Numbered from the stretch's first letter, positions 36,251 through 45,523 are shown. The stretch: 64,000 nt of DNA from Nibribacter roseus (GCF_042662225.1 NZ_JBHSYQ010000003.1:992001-1056000); one strand, 5' to 3'. Program-made: numbers and translations. The notes: generated from the sequence alone by a model not told the origin.

Positions 36251-36289
36251 AAGTGGCTTCTTGAAACTGATGAGAATGCCACTTTTTTT
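36251..36289 (+). terminator. Orphan intrinsic terminator, + strand
   Basis: Stem AAGTGGC / GCCACTT extended by TTCT/AGAA, then a T7 run. No protein gene precedes it on this strand, so it either ends a small RNA or acts as an attenuator before kbl. Confidence 0.6.
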
Positions 36290-36454
36290 GTGTACTTCAG
36301 GAAAAAAAGAACAGGCTTAAGTCTGGTTTTCAAGATCCTTCCTGACGAAGGAGCGGATAAGCGGAATAATTCCTGCCCATGTTGAAGTAATTGCAGCTAA
36401 TACATTAATTGACTTTTATCAAACATATAGATTGAAACGAATAACTACAGAGAT

Positions 36455-37648
36455 ATGTACGAAACCTTAAAACCCGACCTGGAGCAACAGCTAGCCGAAA
36501 TAAAAGCGAACGGATTGTATAAAAAGGAGCGCATTATCACCACCCCGCAACATGCTGCCATTAAAACCCAGCAAACAGGTGAGGTGCTGAACTTCTGCGC
36601 CAATAATTACTTGGGTCTTTCTTCACACCCTGCGGTTACTGAGGCCGCCAAACGAACCATTGATACCCATGGCTACGGCATGAGTTCAGTGCGGTTCATC
36701 TGTGGTACCCAAGACATCCATAAGCAGTTGGAGCAAAAGCTGGCGGAATTTTTAGGCACCGAAGACACTATTTTATACGCCGCAGCCTTTGATGCGAATG
36801 GTGGCGTGTTTGAGCCATTGTTTGATGAGCAAAGTGCCATTATTTCAGATGCCCTGAACCATGCCTCTATCATTGACGGAGTGCGTTTGTGTAAAGCCCA
36901 GCGCTTCCGCTACCTGCACAATGACATGGCCGACCTGGAGGCGAAACTGCAGGAAAGCCAAAATGCCAAGCACCGCATCATTGTCACCGACGGTTCTTTT
37001 TCTATGGACGGCACCATTGCCCAGCTAAACAAAATCTGCGATTTGGCAGATCAATACAAAGCACTGGTAATGGTAGATGAATCGCACTCTACCGGCTTTA
37101 TAGGCAAGACTGGCCGCGGTACGCATGAGTACCACAACGTAATGGACCGTGTAGATATCATCACCGGCACGTTGGGTAAAGCGTTGGGCGGCGCCATGGG
37201 CGGATTTACTACCGGTAAAAAAGAAATTATTGACATGCTGCGGCAACGCTCGCGCCCGTACCTGTTCTCTAACTCACTGGCTCCGGCCATTGTGGGCGGA
37301 TCATTGGCCGTGCTGGATCTGTTAAGCTCTACCACTGAGCTGCGTGACCGCTTAGAATGGAACACCAAGTACTTCAGGGAAAAAATGACCGAGGCTGGGT
37401 TTGATATTCGCCCGGGCGTGCACCCAATTGTGCCGGTCATGCTGTATGAGGCTACCTTGGCACAGGAGTTCGCGGCTAAAATGCTGGAGAAAGGAATTTA
37501 TGTGATTGGCTTCTACTATCCGGTGGTGGCCAAAGGCGCGGCCCGTATAAGAGTACAGCTTTCGGCGGAACACACGCAGGAACAGATTGACCGCGCCATC
37601 AATGCTTTTGTAGAGGTAGGCAGAGAGCTGGGTGTGCTGAAGAGCTAG
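36455..37648 (+). CDS. kbl: Glycine C-acetyltransferase (2-amino-3-ketobutyrate CoA ligase)
   Basis: 397 aa. PLP enzyme splitting 2-amino-3-ketobutyrate with CoA into glycine and acetyl-CoA. It is an alpha-oxoamine synthase family member: NNYLGLSSHP, H136 in DALNHASIIDG, D208 in VMVDESHSTG and the Schiff-base lysine K242 in GTLGKALGG. Close relatives make KAPA (BioF) or aminolevulinate (HemA). The divergent threonine dehydrogenase and the sequence TYYETLKP-like start favour Kbl. Confidence 0.93.
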   Translation: MYETLKPDLEQQLAEIKANGLYKKERIITTPQHAAIKTQQTGEVLNFCANNYLGLSSHPAVTEAAKRTIDTHGYGMSSVRFICGTQDIHKQLEQKLAEFLGTEDTILYAAAFDANGGVFEPLFDEQSAIISDALNHASIIDGVRLCKAQRFRYLHNDMADLEAKLQESQNAKHRIIVTDGSFSMDGTIAQLNKICDLADQYKALVMVDESHSTGFIGKTGRGTHEYHNVMDRVDIITGTLGKALGGAMGGFTTGKKEIIDMLRQRSRPYLFSNSLAPAIVGGSLAVLDLLSSTTELRDRLEWNTKYFREKMTEAGFDIRPGVHPIVPVMLYEATLAQEFAAKMLEKGIYVIGFYYPVVAKGAARIRVQLSAEHTQEQIDRAINAFVEVGRELGVLKS

Positions 37649-37650
37649 TG

Positions 37651-37688
37651 CTGTTTTTGGCCTGTTTTTTTAAACCAGAGGAAAAACG
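37651..37688. repeat. PAL palindromic repeat, copy 14
   Basis: Starts CTGTTTTTGGCCTGTTTTTT; the right arm is eroded (AGAGGAAAAACG) and merges with the kbl terminator. It begins two bases after the stop. Confidence 0.65.
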
Positions 37689-37717
37689 CCTCTACCATAT
37701 CTGGTAGAGGCGTTTTT
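37682..37717 (+). terminator. Intrinsic terminator after kbl
   Basis: Perfect 16-bp arms beginning AAAAACGCCTCTACCA, with a four-base loop and T5. Confidence 0.88.
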
Positions 37718-37831
37718 AATTTAGATGGGTGGTGGTACTATGCTGTTGATCAGTAATTTATTTCTAAAAATAAGTAAGTGGAACAATATAGATATTACTT
37801 AGGAAACGCTATATTCAAATAAAAAAGATAT

Positions 37832-38263
37832 ATGAAAAAGAAAATAAAAGCCGGAGTGGCTGCCCTATTGGCTATGTTCTTCCTTTTTGCTGGCGTAGAG
37901 GCCATGGCCCAGGAAGAACCCATTGTTGTTGCGTTTACCTTAAATGGTAAAGTAGTCAATCAGAAAGAATGCCACAGAATAAAAGATTTGAAGGGAGCGG
38001 CCTCATTTAGCACCTCAGAGGAAGTTGAAAAAATAAATGTTTATCATGTGCGAGGTGTAATGCCATTAAAAGTAATGAGCTACAATGAAATTAAAGATTT
38101 CCAGAAGCTAGATCTGGCAGCTTGGGCACTAACCGGTACTAACGGCAAAACCAATTCCTCCATTGACCCAAAGGCTATGGCTGCGAGATCAGGAGATAGA
38201 ATTGCCATGGAAGTTATTTTCAAAAACGGTAAATCAGGCACCGTTAATCTTTGCCTGAAATAG
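37832..38263 (+). CDS. Small secreted protein, tandem paralogue A
   Basis: 143 aa. The signal peptide is residues 1-26 (ending AMAQE). The mature part contains VVAFTLNGKVVNQKECHRIKD, VYHVRGVMPLKV and ARSGDRIAMEVIFKNGKSG. It shares this order (NGK.., VRG..P.KV, NFD/LD..AW, R.GDR...EV) with the next gene, so the two are tandem duplicates. The second half weakly resembles the C-terminal domain of GldM/PorM gliding and T9SS proteins. The function is unknown; it is probably periplasmic. Confidence 0.7.
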   Translation: MKKKIKAGVAALLAMFFLFAGVEAMAQEEPIVVAFTLNGKVVNQKECHRIKDLKGAASFSTSEEVEKINVYHVRGVMPLKVMSYNEIKDFQKLDLAAWALTGTNGKTNSSIDPKAMAARSGDRIAMEVIFKNGKSGTVNLCLK

Positions 38264-38455
38264 TAGAGATCACATTTAAGGTTAACCAAAAACTTATCAA
38301 GTTAGTAGGGTAGGAGCAATCTTGTAGTATTAACCTCTTTTTTGCTATAACCTAGAACAAATAAAAGCTTTCTGTAAGGTGCAACAGTAGACGCTTGTAC
38401 AGCTGCAGTCCTTATCTGAGTAATTATAACTACCTTACTTGAAAAAGTAGTGCGT

Positions 38456-38896
38456 ATGAACCTTAAAACATTCTTTTCTCTGTCCTTTTTTACGCTCTTA
38501 ATTTGCTTGCTTTCAGCGGGTTCTGGTGCTTGTCTGGCTCAGGAGAATGCGGAGGCGGTCTTATTGATCAACGGCAAAAAGGCTGACCAAAAAAGCTCTG
38601 TAAAATTAGCTGCGCTTGGAAAAAGTATTGAAATAAAGGTGCCTGTTGAGAATGGGCTACAGGTAACGGTATACTTGGTAAGGGGCTATAGGCCAATAAA
38701 GGTACAGAAATTTGAAAGTGCGGCTCACCTTAAAAATTTTGACTTTGGAGCATGGTTTAAGAACCAAAGCCAAACAGGTACAACAACGGCAGAAGAGGAT
38801 AATACTCGCTTTGACATAGCGCGGCCAGGTGATAGGCTGGTGTTGGAGGTGGCATGGCCAGGGGGAGGGAATGTGTATAGTGTAGTTTTGCAATAA
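38456..38896 (+). CDS. Small secreted protein, tandem paralogue B
   Basis: 146 aa from the ATG at 38456; a GTG at 38450 is in frame but less likely. The signal peptide ends CLAQE. Conserved with paralogue A: LLINGKKADQ, VYLVRGYRPIKV, LKNFDFGAWFK and ARPGDRLVLEV. In GldM/PorM C-termini one finds similar strings (ENFDF...F, then ..RPGS/GD..), which suggests a free-standing version of that domain. The cysteine pair of A is absent. Confidence 0.7.
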   Translation: MNLKTFFSLSFFTLLICLLSAGSGACLAQENAEAVLLINGKKADQKSSVKLAALGKSIEIKVPVENGLQVTVYLVRGYRPIKVQKFESAAHLKNFDFGAWFKNQSQTGTTTAEEDNTRFDIARPGDRLVLEVAWPGGGNVYSVVLQ

Positions 38897-39382
38897 ATCT
38901 ATTAATGCGCGTTTTGCCCAAGAATATTATAAAGTAATTCGTTTTAGCTCTCCTTTCTAAAAATAGGTCTAAAACAGATGATTATGTAGAAATACTGCTG
39001 CTCAAAATACGTTATATAATTGTTAAGAGAGACTTGTAGTAAGCTATCTTATTCTCTATTTTTACGCCGCGCTTACCAAAATTGAACTGCTTTTCTTAGA
39101 AGGGGCTTTCCCCGAGCCTATCGTTTTCATATTAAACGAAGCAGAAATACATAAAACAATTACGGCTGAGAGCGGATATTATAGATTGAATTTATAAAGT
39201 ACGTGGGCAATCAATTGTTCAGGAAGAAGTACTTAGATTAGGAATTAGTAGACTAAGAAATACCAGAATTAATTTTTTTAAAATTCAATTGCTCCGTCTC
39301 TAGAAATACCTCCTTCTCTTTCCGCTTCTTGCTATTGGCTGCCCACTTTGTTATAAAGAGACAGACAAACAACCATAGACAA
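38897..39382. other. Intergenic region before the NYN-cold-shock gene
   Basis: 486 bases. PAL copy 15 is at 38940-38977. The rest is AT-rich, with only a loose period-7 feel near 39236-39262. No gene or clear promoter seen. Confidence 0.5.
38940..38977. repeat. PAL palindromic repeat, copy 15
   Basis: CGTTTTAGCTCTCCTTTCTA followed by AAAATAGGTCTAAAACAG. It lies 43 bases after the paralogue B stop. Confidence 0.65.
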
Positions 39383-40276
39383 ATGCAAGAAAAACTAGTT
39401 AGAATTGGCGTCTTCTATGACGGTAATTACTTCCTGCAGGTAAGTAATTACTATGCATACGGGCACCAACGCAAACGCCGGATTAGTATCTCGGGGTTGC
39501 ACGAATTTATTCGTGACCAAGTGGCCGAAGAAGAGAACATGGACCCGCGCCTGTGCAAAATAGTGGATGCCCACTACTTCAGAGGCCGGTTAAACGCATA
39601 TGATGCCAGCCAGCGCGGCGACACCCTGTACTGGGATCGGGTATTCGACGACATTTTGATGTCAGAAGGCGTAACAACTCATTACCTACCGGTGCGGACT
39701 ACACCAGAAGGGTATAAGCAGGAACGCGGTATTGACGTTTGGTTGGCGCTTGAAGCGTTTGAGCAGGCTTTTTACAAAAAGTTTGATGTGCTGGTGCTTA
39801 TCTCTTCAGACGGAGATTATGTGCCGTTGGTGCGCAAATTAAATGCTTTGGGTACCCGTGTCATGGCCTTAACCTGGGAATTTGAATATACCACCGACAA
39901 CGGGCAGCGGATGACAACGCGGCCGTCGCAAGATTTGTTGGGTGAGGTAACCTATCCGTTGGCCATGCACAGTATGATTGACCAGCGCATTGCCCGTAAT
40001 GATTCAGCCATCAACCGATTATTTGTGCAGCCTGACCAGAAACGGACTACTACAACAAGCGATGTGCCATTGCCAGACGTGGGAGAAGGTGAGATCATGA
40101 GCCTTAAAAACGGCTACGGCTTTATCAAATTCCCGCCAAACAACCTGTTCTTCCACTTCTCTAATGTCATTGATGCAGATTTCAATGAGTTACGTGTAGG
40201 GGATAGAGTAGAGTTTGAGGTAGAGAAAGACGATGAAGGCAATGATGTGGCCAAGAGCGTTAAGGTTCTAGACTAA
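39383..40276 (+). CDS. NYN (PIN-like) nuclease-domain protein with C-terminal cold-shock domain
   Basis: 297 aa. The N-terminal NYN/LabA-like domain (1-180) has acidic residues placed as in PIN-fold RNases: FYDGNYF, KQERGIDVWLALEA and LISSDGDYVPLVRKL. A short linker leads to a cold-shock-like OB domain (about 230-297) with the RNP-1-type GYGFIKF and LFFHFSNV, and VGDRVEFEV. This suggests an RNA-binding endoribonuclease. The start at 39383 (MQEKLVRIGVFYDG) puts the first strand at the N-terminus; 39329 is rejected. Confidence 0.88.
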   Translation: MQEKLVRIGVFYDGNYFLQVSNYYAYGHQRKRRISISGLHEFIRDQVAEEENMDPRLCKIVDAHYFRGRLNAYDASQRGDTLYWDRVFDDILMSEGVTTHYLPVRTTPEGYKQERGIDVWLALEAFEQAFYKKFDVLVLISSDGDYVPLVRKLNALGTRVMALTWEFEYTTDNGQRMTTRPSQDLLGEVTYPLAMHSMIDQRIARNDSAINRLFVQPDQKRTTTTSDVPLPDVGEGEIMSLKNGYGFIKFPPNNLFFHFSNVIDADFNELRVGDRVEFEVEKDDEGNDVAKSVKVLD

Positions 40277-40332
40277 AATAAAATCAGCACTGCAGCGAAG
40301 GATGATGACAAGGCTCCTTTGCTCTAATATTT

Positions 40333-40379
40333 ATAAAAACAGCAAGGGGGCTAGATACTAGCCCCCTTGCTGTTTTTAT
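40333..40379. terminator. Bidirectional terminator
   Basis: Perfect 22-bp arms beginning ATAAAAACAGCAAGGGGGCT with a three-base loop. It separates the convergent NYN and esterase genes. Confidence 0.92.
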
Positions 40380-40398
40380 GAGAGTTCTGGTTTTACAA

Positions 40399-41727
40399 TT
40401 ACATGCCCTGCAACGGATGCAAAGCGGTAGTTCTATCTATGAACAGAAAGGCGTCATACCGCATCGGTAAAACAGTAGGAACATAATTGCCTCGTTCAGA
40501 GGAAGGGTTGTACGTAACCCCAATGGCGCGGTGGCCTCGGGTTTTCATAGCTTCAGGAATGTCTTGCAGTTCTTCCATCAGCAACAGTTTATTTGTAGGG
40601 CTGTGTTGGTGCAGAAGCGCTTCCCAGCTGTTGGCCGTGGCGGCAGGTACGGGCATTACCTGGGTGCTGCCACCCCAGCGGCTTGAGGCAATTACCTGTC
40701 CTTCATAAGAGCCGAAGCCTACTAGGTAAACCCCTGCGTTGGCATGCTGTTCTCTAAGGAGTTGGCCAATGTTTACTTCACCGGTTTGGACCATATCAGT
40801 ATAGCGGGCGTCACCAACGTGGGTGTTATGGGCCCAGATAATAATTTTGGCGTTGTCGCCACGGTGGCTGACCAGACGGTTAACGGTTTCCTGCATGTGC
40901 CGGTCGCGGAGGTTCCAGGAGGCTGATCCGCTCCTTACCATTTGGTAATAATACCGTTCTGCGTTTACCGCGGCCAGAGCATTCTGTTCAGCATTAAAAG
41001 CTGCTTCATCTCCGGGTGGTCGGCTTTGCCGATGTGCCTGAACAGCAGCATAAAGTTGTTGCAATTGATCTGCACAAGATCTGCCTTGAGCTGTTGCCTG
41101 TGCATACAGTTGTTCGTCACGGTTGTAAGGCGCCAGGCAAGCTTGGGCGTTGCGAGCCAACTGGGCAGCTTCCGGGTTGGCTTGCTCTAGGTATGCTCTC
41201 AAGGCGTCTAAAGACTCCCAGAGGCTGTACACATCCATACCGTAAAAACCTACTTTGTTGTTTTGCCCTTGGTTGGCGTTATACTGGCGCAGCCATTCCG
41301 CCAGTGAGGCTACTTCCTGGTTCGCCCACATCCAGGTAGGCCAGCGTTGGTAGGCTTGTAGCACTTGGTTGGCGCTGCTTCCTTGCTGCCCCTGTATGTA
41401 TTGGTTTAAAGTGTACGTGGCTGGCCAGTCGCCCTCCACGGCAATTAGGTTAAAGCCTTTTTCTTGTATCAGGCGCTTTGAGATTTCTGCCCGCCATTCA
41501 TAGTATTCAGCGGTGCCGTGCGAGGCTTCTCCCAGCAGCACATACTGGCTGTTGCCAATGTCATTGATAAGCACATCTAAGTCAGATGTATTCTGCAGGG
41601 GGTGAATTCCTTTGGTTAAGAAACCAGCGTCCTGATTCACTTCATCCAGGGCGTCATCTGTGGGGGAGCAGGCCAAAAAGCTAAGGCTCAGTAAGACAAA
41701 CCAAATCAACTGTATCTTCTTCATCAC
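40399..41727 (-). CDS. Erythromycin-esterase family lipoprotein
   Basis: 442 aa. The lipoprotein signal peptide has lipobox FLAC (C20), then SPTDDALDE. Family motifs are LLGEASHGTAEYYEWRAEISKRLI (His and Glu of the proposed active site), VEGDWPATYTLN, GFYGMDVYSLWES and IIWAHNTHVGDARY. Ere-type enzymes hydrolyse macrolide lactones, but most family members outside resistance elements have no known substrate. The lipid anchor and chromosomal setting argue against calling it a resistance gene. Confidence 0.88.
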   Translation of the reverse strand: MMKKIQLIWFVLLSLSFLACSPTDDALDEVNQDAGFLTKGIHPLQNTSDLDVLINDIGNSQYVLLGEASHGTAEYYEWRAEISKRLIQEKGFNLIAVEGDWPATYTLNQYIQGQQGSSANQVLQAYQRWPTWMWANQEVASLAEWLRQYNANQGQNNKVGFYGMDVYSLWESLDALRAYLEQANPEAAQLARNAQACLAPYNRDEQLYAQATAQGRSCADQLQQLYAAVQAHRQSRPPGDEAAFNAEQNALAAVNAERYYYQMVRSGSASWNLRDRHMQETVNRLVSHRGDNAKIIIWAHNTHVGDARYTDMVQTGEVNIGQLLREQHANAGVYLVGFGSYEGQVIASSRWGGSTQVMPVPAATANSWEALLHQHSPTNKLLLMEELQDIPEAMKTRGHRAIGVTYNPSSERGNYVPTVLPMRYDAFLFIDRTTALHPLQGM

Positions 41728-41964
41728 ATTCCTTCTTTTGGTTTCATAAACAGTTTGACGGAATAATCATAAAGTGTTGATGGTGTGATTACTCCGTTGG
41801 TTTATCAAACGAGGCTAAGGGAATTAGGATTATTGATTTAATACTGATTTTAAACACCGATTTATACGAAAGTTGAACCTTAGAAAGAAGCTACTGGTGT
41901 TCTGGTAATATTTAAAAAATATTATTCCGGTTGATCTTATTCCACTTCCGGGGTGGGTTATGTT

Positions 41965-42636
41965 TTATGAACTAGAAAGAGAAGATCTGGTGTAAGGGGA
42001 ATCAGGCGGAGAAATTATTTCGGCAAAAGGAGGGAGCAACTTGGGCGAGCCATATTTAGGGTTTACCACTATTTTGTTTAGAAAAGGGTCAATAGAAGCT
42101 TCTTCGTGCAGCTTATGCAGTAAATACAAGGTAGCGGTGGCGTCAGGCAAGGCACGGTGCCAGTGGGAGTGTTTAATGCCATAGGTTTGGCACATGGCCT
42201 GCAGGCTGCGGGGCGATGGCTGACGCAGGCGGCATACCGAGAGGGTATCTAGGAAGGGGTGCTGTGTGGGCTTCAGTTTTAACCTACGGTAGGTGTTGTA
42301 CAGAAAGCCTAAATCAAAGGGAGCATTATGGGCAACTACCACACTGTCACCAATAAACTCCTGTAAAATGGTGAAGGCAGAGCGCTCGTCTATGCCGTTT
42401 TCTAGGTCTGTTGCCGTTATGCCCGTGATTTCTGTAATCTTAGGCGGCAGTTCCCCTTGTAATTTAATTAGCGCATGAAACCGAGCCGTAACTTTTGCCC
42501 CTGCACCTTTCAGCGCGCCAATCTCTATAACTTGTCCTTTGCTGCCACTCACACCGGTAGTCTCAAAATCGAGCACAGTGTAATTGTCCAACACCTGAAC
42601 CAAGCTAGGGAAAAGCGGGAGAAAACCAGAAGACAT
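41965..42636 (-). CDS. DEDDh 3'-5' exonuclease (DnaQ/PolC-epsilon type)
   Basis: 223 aa. All DEDDh residues are visible: D23 and E25 in VLDFETTG, D108 in AHNAPFDLGF, and H160 and D165 in HRALPDATAT. It lacks the clamp-binding and GIY-YIG extensions seen in some relatives. It probably works on DNA or RNA 3' ends. It lies just downstream of the minus-strand helicase gene and in the same direction, with a PAL copy in the 116-base gap, so linkage is possible but not shown. Confidence 0.88.
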   Translation of the reverse strand: MSSGFLPLFPSLVQVLDNYTVLDFETTGVSGSKGQVIEIGALKGAGAKVTARFHALIKLQGELPPKITEITGITATDLENGIDERSAFTILQEFIGDSVVVAHNAPFDLGFLYNTYRRLKLKPTQHPFLDTLSVCRLRQPSPRSLQAMCQTYGIKHSHWHRALPDATATLYLLHKLHEEASIDPFLNKIVVNPKYGSPKLLPPFAEIISPPDSPYTRSSLSSS

Positions 42637-42702
42637 ATTGTTGAAGTGTTTGCCTGAAAAGCCCTATACGCAGGAGTAGAGTTTAAGCTGAGAATAGAAG
42701 TA

Positions 42703-42742
42703 CTGTTTTTAGCCTGTTTTCTGAAAAAGAAGCCTAAAACAG
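42703..42742. repeat. PAL palindromic repeat, copy 16
   Basis: CTGTTTTTAGCCTGTTTTCT followed by GAAAAAGAAGCCTAAAACAG. It lies ten bases beyond the helicase stop. Confidence 0.8.
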
Positions 42743-42752
42743 CATTAACCTC

Positions 42753-45518
42753 TTACCTCCATTGGTTCAGCTGTTCTGTTTTGTCTTCAAACTCAGAAGC
42801 CAAAGAGTGCATGCGGGCTTTAAGTAAAAGCTTTCGGCCTTCCAGGTTGCGGGTGAAGATGAGTTCACAGTCTCCTACCTTTTGCCTCCACTCCTGAGCT
42901 AGAAATTCAGCCAATGCTTTGTTTCTACCAATAGCCTCTGGCACGGAATGATAGTCTTTCTGCAGTAAAATTTTCAGGAACTTGTTCTGCCGCAGCATAA
43001 CGTAGCGTGGGTTATCTATGGGGCCTACCATTTCAGAAAGGGCTTTAATGAAGTAAGACCGTTCAAAGGTAGTGCCGCCTTGTAAATGGCAATAAACGGC
43101 TCCGTACTCGTCTACATATGAAAGCACCTGTAATTGAGAAAGTGGCGTTTGCAGTAGCCCCGCTTTGGAAAGTGAAACCAATAGCGCCTCCCCAATAGGT
43201 TGAAAATCTTTGGCAATGTCCCGGTACTTGAGGTATACCCGCAAGGTAAGGTAAATTTGCCTGCCGCAGAAAACCATGCCCAAGCCTAAAAAAGCGAAAA
43301 ACAGGTAATAAAGGTCCTGCAAAGATCTGATGCTGCGGACAGCACGGGCAAAGTAGCCTAACAGCCACTCGCTAAGCATGACCAGTCCGAAGAACAGTTC
43401 ACCTACCGCATATTTAATGGTTTTATCAAAGTACAGGCGTTTGTCGGCTTTGTAGTTGCGCTCTTTTTGGAAAGGGATTTTAATTTCCTCTACCAGCGTG
43501 GCTCCTTTCTCCAGTGCTTGATTCCACCGCTCAAGCAAGGTGTGCCGTTGCTGGGCGCAAGACAGCATGTGGGCATTGATAGCTTTCAGATGGTCGGGCC
43601 CCGTAAATTGGTCAGGTAAGTTAAGGCGGGCGGTGCCGTTCTCAAGCGTTATCTCTTCATGGAAAGATATGCCTACAAAACCTTTAAACCGGCGCTTGAG
43701 CAAATCAATGTCACCGCCGCCTCGTGTATCTGTGGGGTCCAGACAAACCAAATGCCAGATATTGCCGGTTTTAGCGGCATTGCCTGCCTGTGCCCTGATA
43801 GCCCGGCCGCGCATTTGGTTTGAAGAAACAAAAGAGCCAACAAAACTGGCCAGAATAAGAGAGTTGATGCACGGAGCATCCCAGCCTTCTCCGAGCAATG
43901 ATTTAGTGCCTATCAGAATTTCTATTTCCCCAGCCTGAAACAACTGCGTAATCAGGTGCACCAACACATGCTTTACCTGAGCCGTCTGCTGAATAACCGT
44001 AAATGAAGGGTCATACAGAAGGGGAGAGCTGGTAAGGGTTTCTACACCTTCGGCGAGTGATAATTTCTGTAGTTGGGGCAAGGCTGCCGTTGGTAGTATC
44101 ACAACTGAACCAGTCAGTACGCCCATCTTGTAGGGCGAAGGGGAGTGGCGTCTGAGTTGCTCAAACACCGGCATGGCTCCCATTTTATTCAGCGGCTGTA
44201 CATGCCCCTGTGGGTGTAAAAGTTCTTTCCGGATGTAGTCAGTCAGGATGACCAACCGGAGGTTTTCTTGCAGCAAAGCGTGCTCATGGGCTACAATTTT
44301 TTCAATGCTCTGCAATTTGCTCAGGCTAGAGCCTAAAGAGGTATGTACCTTTCGGCTATGCCGCAAGCTCAGCTGTCTGTTTTCTAAAGCACTATATCGT
44401 TTCAGCTTGTTTTGCAGGTGCTCCTGGTGTTCTTCATACTGCAGAAAGGCCGCCGGATCTTTGAACAGGTAAAAGCATAGCACTTCTTCCATCCACTCAT
44501 AGTTGAGACCTGGAACAGCATATTCGGCATCGCCGATTACTTCCAGGTGGGTCGGGGAAATCTCGCGGCCAACTGCGTGCAGAAAGATAAGCGTGGCGGA
44601 ATAGGTTTTCAGGTTGGTGTAGATCCACTCCAGTTGCTCCAGAGGCTGCTGCATGATGGGATGCTGGGTAAGGGCTTCAATCAGGGTTTCGTCTTGCTGC
44701 AGCTCTTCAAACAGTTTCTGCACTTTGCTCCGGAAATCCAAAATTTTCTTTTTCTCCTCAATGGTGGGCGCCGAGAAAAAGACAAAGTCCTGATGCGGGC
44801 ATAAATCTCCTTCGGCCACTAGCTCCGGTACAAAAATCTCTGCGTCTACCGGGCCACTCAATTCGGAATAGCGTGCCCATTCCAGGGGAGTGACATCATA
44901 GGGCGGCGTGGCTGTGAGCCCGACAATTGTAGGGTTGAGTTGCTTTTTTACCTGCGTAAGAGTTTTCCACCATTCATTTTTCAGGTGGTGGGCCTCGTCT
45001 ACCACAATGGTGTTTACACCTTGAGCTTGCAACAGCCGTACAATCTCCTGCAAATTAGCGTTTGTGTTAACTGAGACTTCCGTCAGTTTTTCCTCTTCAT
45101 CCTGCTCCTCGGCGGAAAGATTAAACTCCGCTTCTGATTTAGAAATTTGGCAGACGGCGTGTAAAGACTGATAAGTGGTGACGGTTAAGAATAAGGGCTG
45201 CCGAATGTCTCTGGAGATCCAGTCTGGTGCCTGCCCAGCTTGCAAGAATAAATCACAGAATCGTTGAACCCACTGGTTCCGGATGGCTAGTGTGGGGGCT
45301 AAAATTAGGGTGGGTTTGTTGAGCCGCAGCATCACCTCCAGCCCTAAAATGGTTTTGCCTGAGCCGGGTGGAGCAATCACGTGCAGGTGACCGTTCTCCA
45401 GGTGTTGGTCTAGTTCATGGAGCACCCGAGCCTGATATTTACGCCATGGGTACTTAAATTTTATGCCGGCAGGGAATTCTACCAATTTTATTTTTTCTGT
45501 CTCCTCAAGCCCCAGCAT
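42753..45518 (-). CDS. DEAD/DEAH-box superfamily 2 helicase with C-terminal membrane segments
   Basis: 921 aa. RecA-like domain 1 has Walker A IAPPGSGKT (GSGKT 52-56), motif II DEAH (174-177) and motif III GLTATPP. RecA-like domain 2 has IGTKSLLGEGWDAP and QMRGRAIRA (arginine finger). After the motor come two strongly hydrophobic stretches, about 704-727 (GELFFGLVMLSEWLLGYF) and 736-753 (LYYLFFAFLGLGMVF), then a soluble tail of 155 residues. Membrane-attached SF2 helicases are unusual. The ATG at 45518 avoids overlapping the upstream hydrolase; 45569 would overlap it by 46 bases. Confidence 0.85.
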   Translation of the reverse strand: MLGLEETEKIKLVEFPAGIKFKYPWRKYQARVLHELDQHLENGHLHVIAPPGSGKTILGLEVMLRLNKPTLILAPTLAIRNQWVQRFCDLFLQAGQAPDWISRDIRQPLFLTVTTYQSLHAVCQISKSEAEFNLSAEEQDEEEKLTEVSVNTNANLQEIVRLLQAQGVNTIVVDEAHHLKNEWWKTLTQVKKQLNPTIVGLTATPPYDVTPLEWARYSELSGPVDAEIFVPELVAEGDLCPHQDFVFFSAPTIEEKKKILDFRSKVQKLFEELQQDETLIEALTQHPIMQQPLEQLEWIYTNLKTYSATLIFLHAVGREISPTHLEVIGDAEYAVPGLNYEWMEEVLCFYLFKDPAAFLQYEEHQEHLQNKLKRYSALENRQLSLRHSRKVHTSLGSSLSKLQSIEKIVAHEHALLQENLRLVILTDYIRKELLHPQGHVQPLNKMGAMPVFEQLRRHSPSPYKMGVLTGSVVILPTAALPQLQKLSLAEGVETLTSSPLLYDPSFTVIQQTAQVKHVLVHLITQLFQAGEIEILIGTKSLLGEGWDAPCINSLILASFVGSFVSSNQMRGRAIRAQAGNAAKTGNIWHLVCLDPTDTRGGGDIDLLKRRFKGFVGISFHEEITLENGTARLNLPDQFTGPDHLKAINAHMLSCAQQRHTLLERWNQALEKGATLVEEIKIPFQKERNYKADKRLYFDKTIKYAVGELFFGLVMLSEWLLGYFARAVRSIRSLQDLYYLFFAFLGLGMVFCGRQIYLTLRVYLKYRDIAKDFQPIGEALLVSLSKAGLLQTPLSQLQVLSYVDEYGAVYCHLQGGTTFERSYFIKALSEMVGPIDNPRYVMLRQNKFLKILLQKDYHSVPEAIGRNKALAEFLAQEWRQKVGDCELIFTRNLEGRKLLLKARMHSLASEFEDKTEQLNQWR

Positions 45519-45523
45519 CTTTA

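Larger units (their letters stand above)
35962..36454. other. Long divergent intergenic region between threonine dehydrogenase and kbl
   Basis: 493 bases. It holds the dehydrogenase promoter, a small hairpin at about 36128-36147 (CCTTC/GAAGG), a possible decayed PAL copy at 36152-36199 (CTGTTTTGGG and CCCAAACAG with a long spacer) and a + strand terminator at 36251-36289. The 78-codon frame at 35985 has no recognisable features. Confidence 0.5.

Noticed and set aside
40399..41727. Calling the erythromycin-esterase-like gene an antibiotic resistance gene
   Set aside because: The protein is a chromosomal lipoprotein with no mobile context; most family members have unknown substrates.
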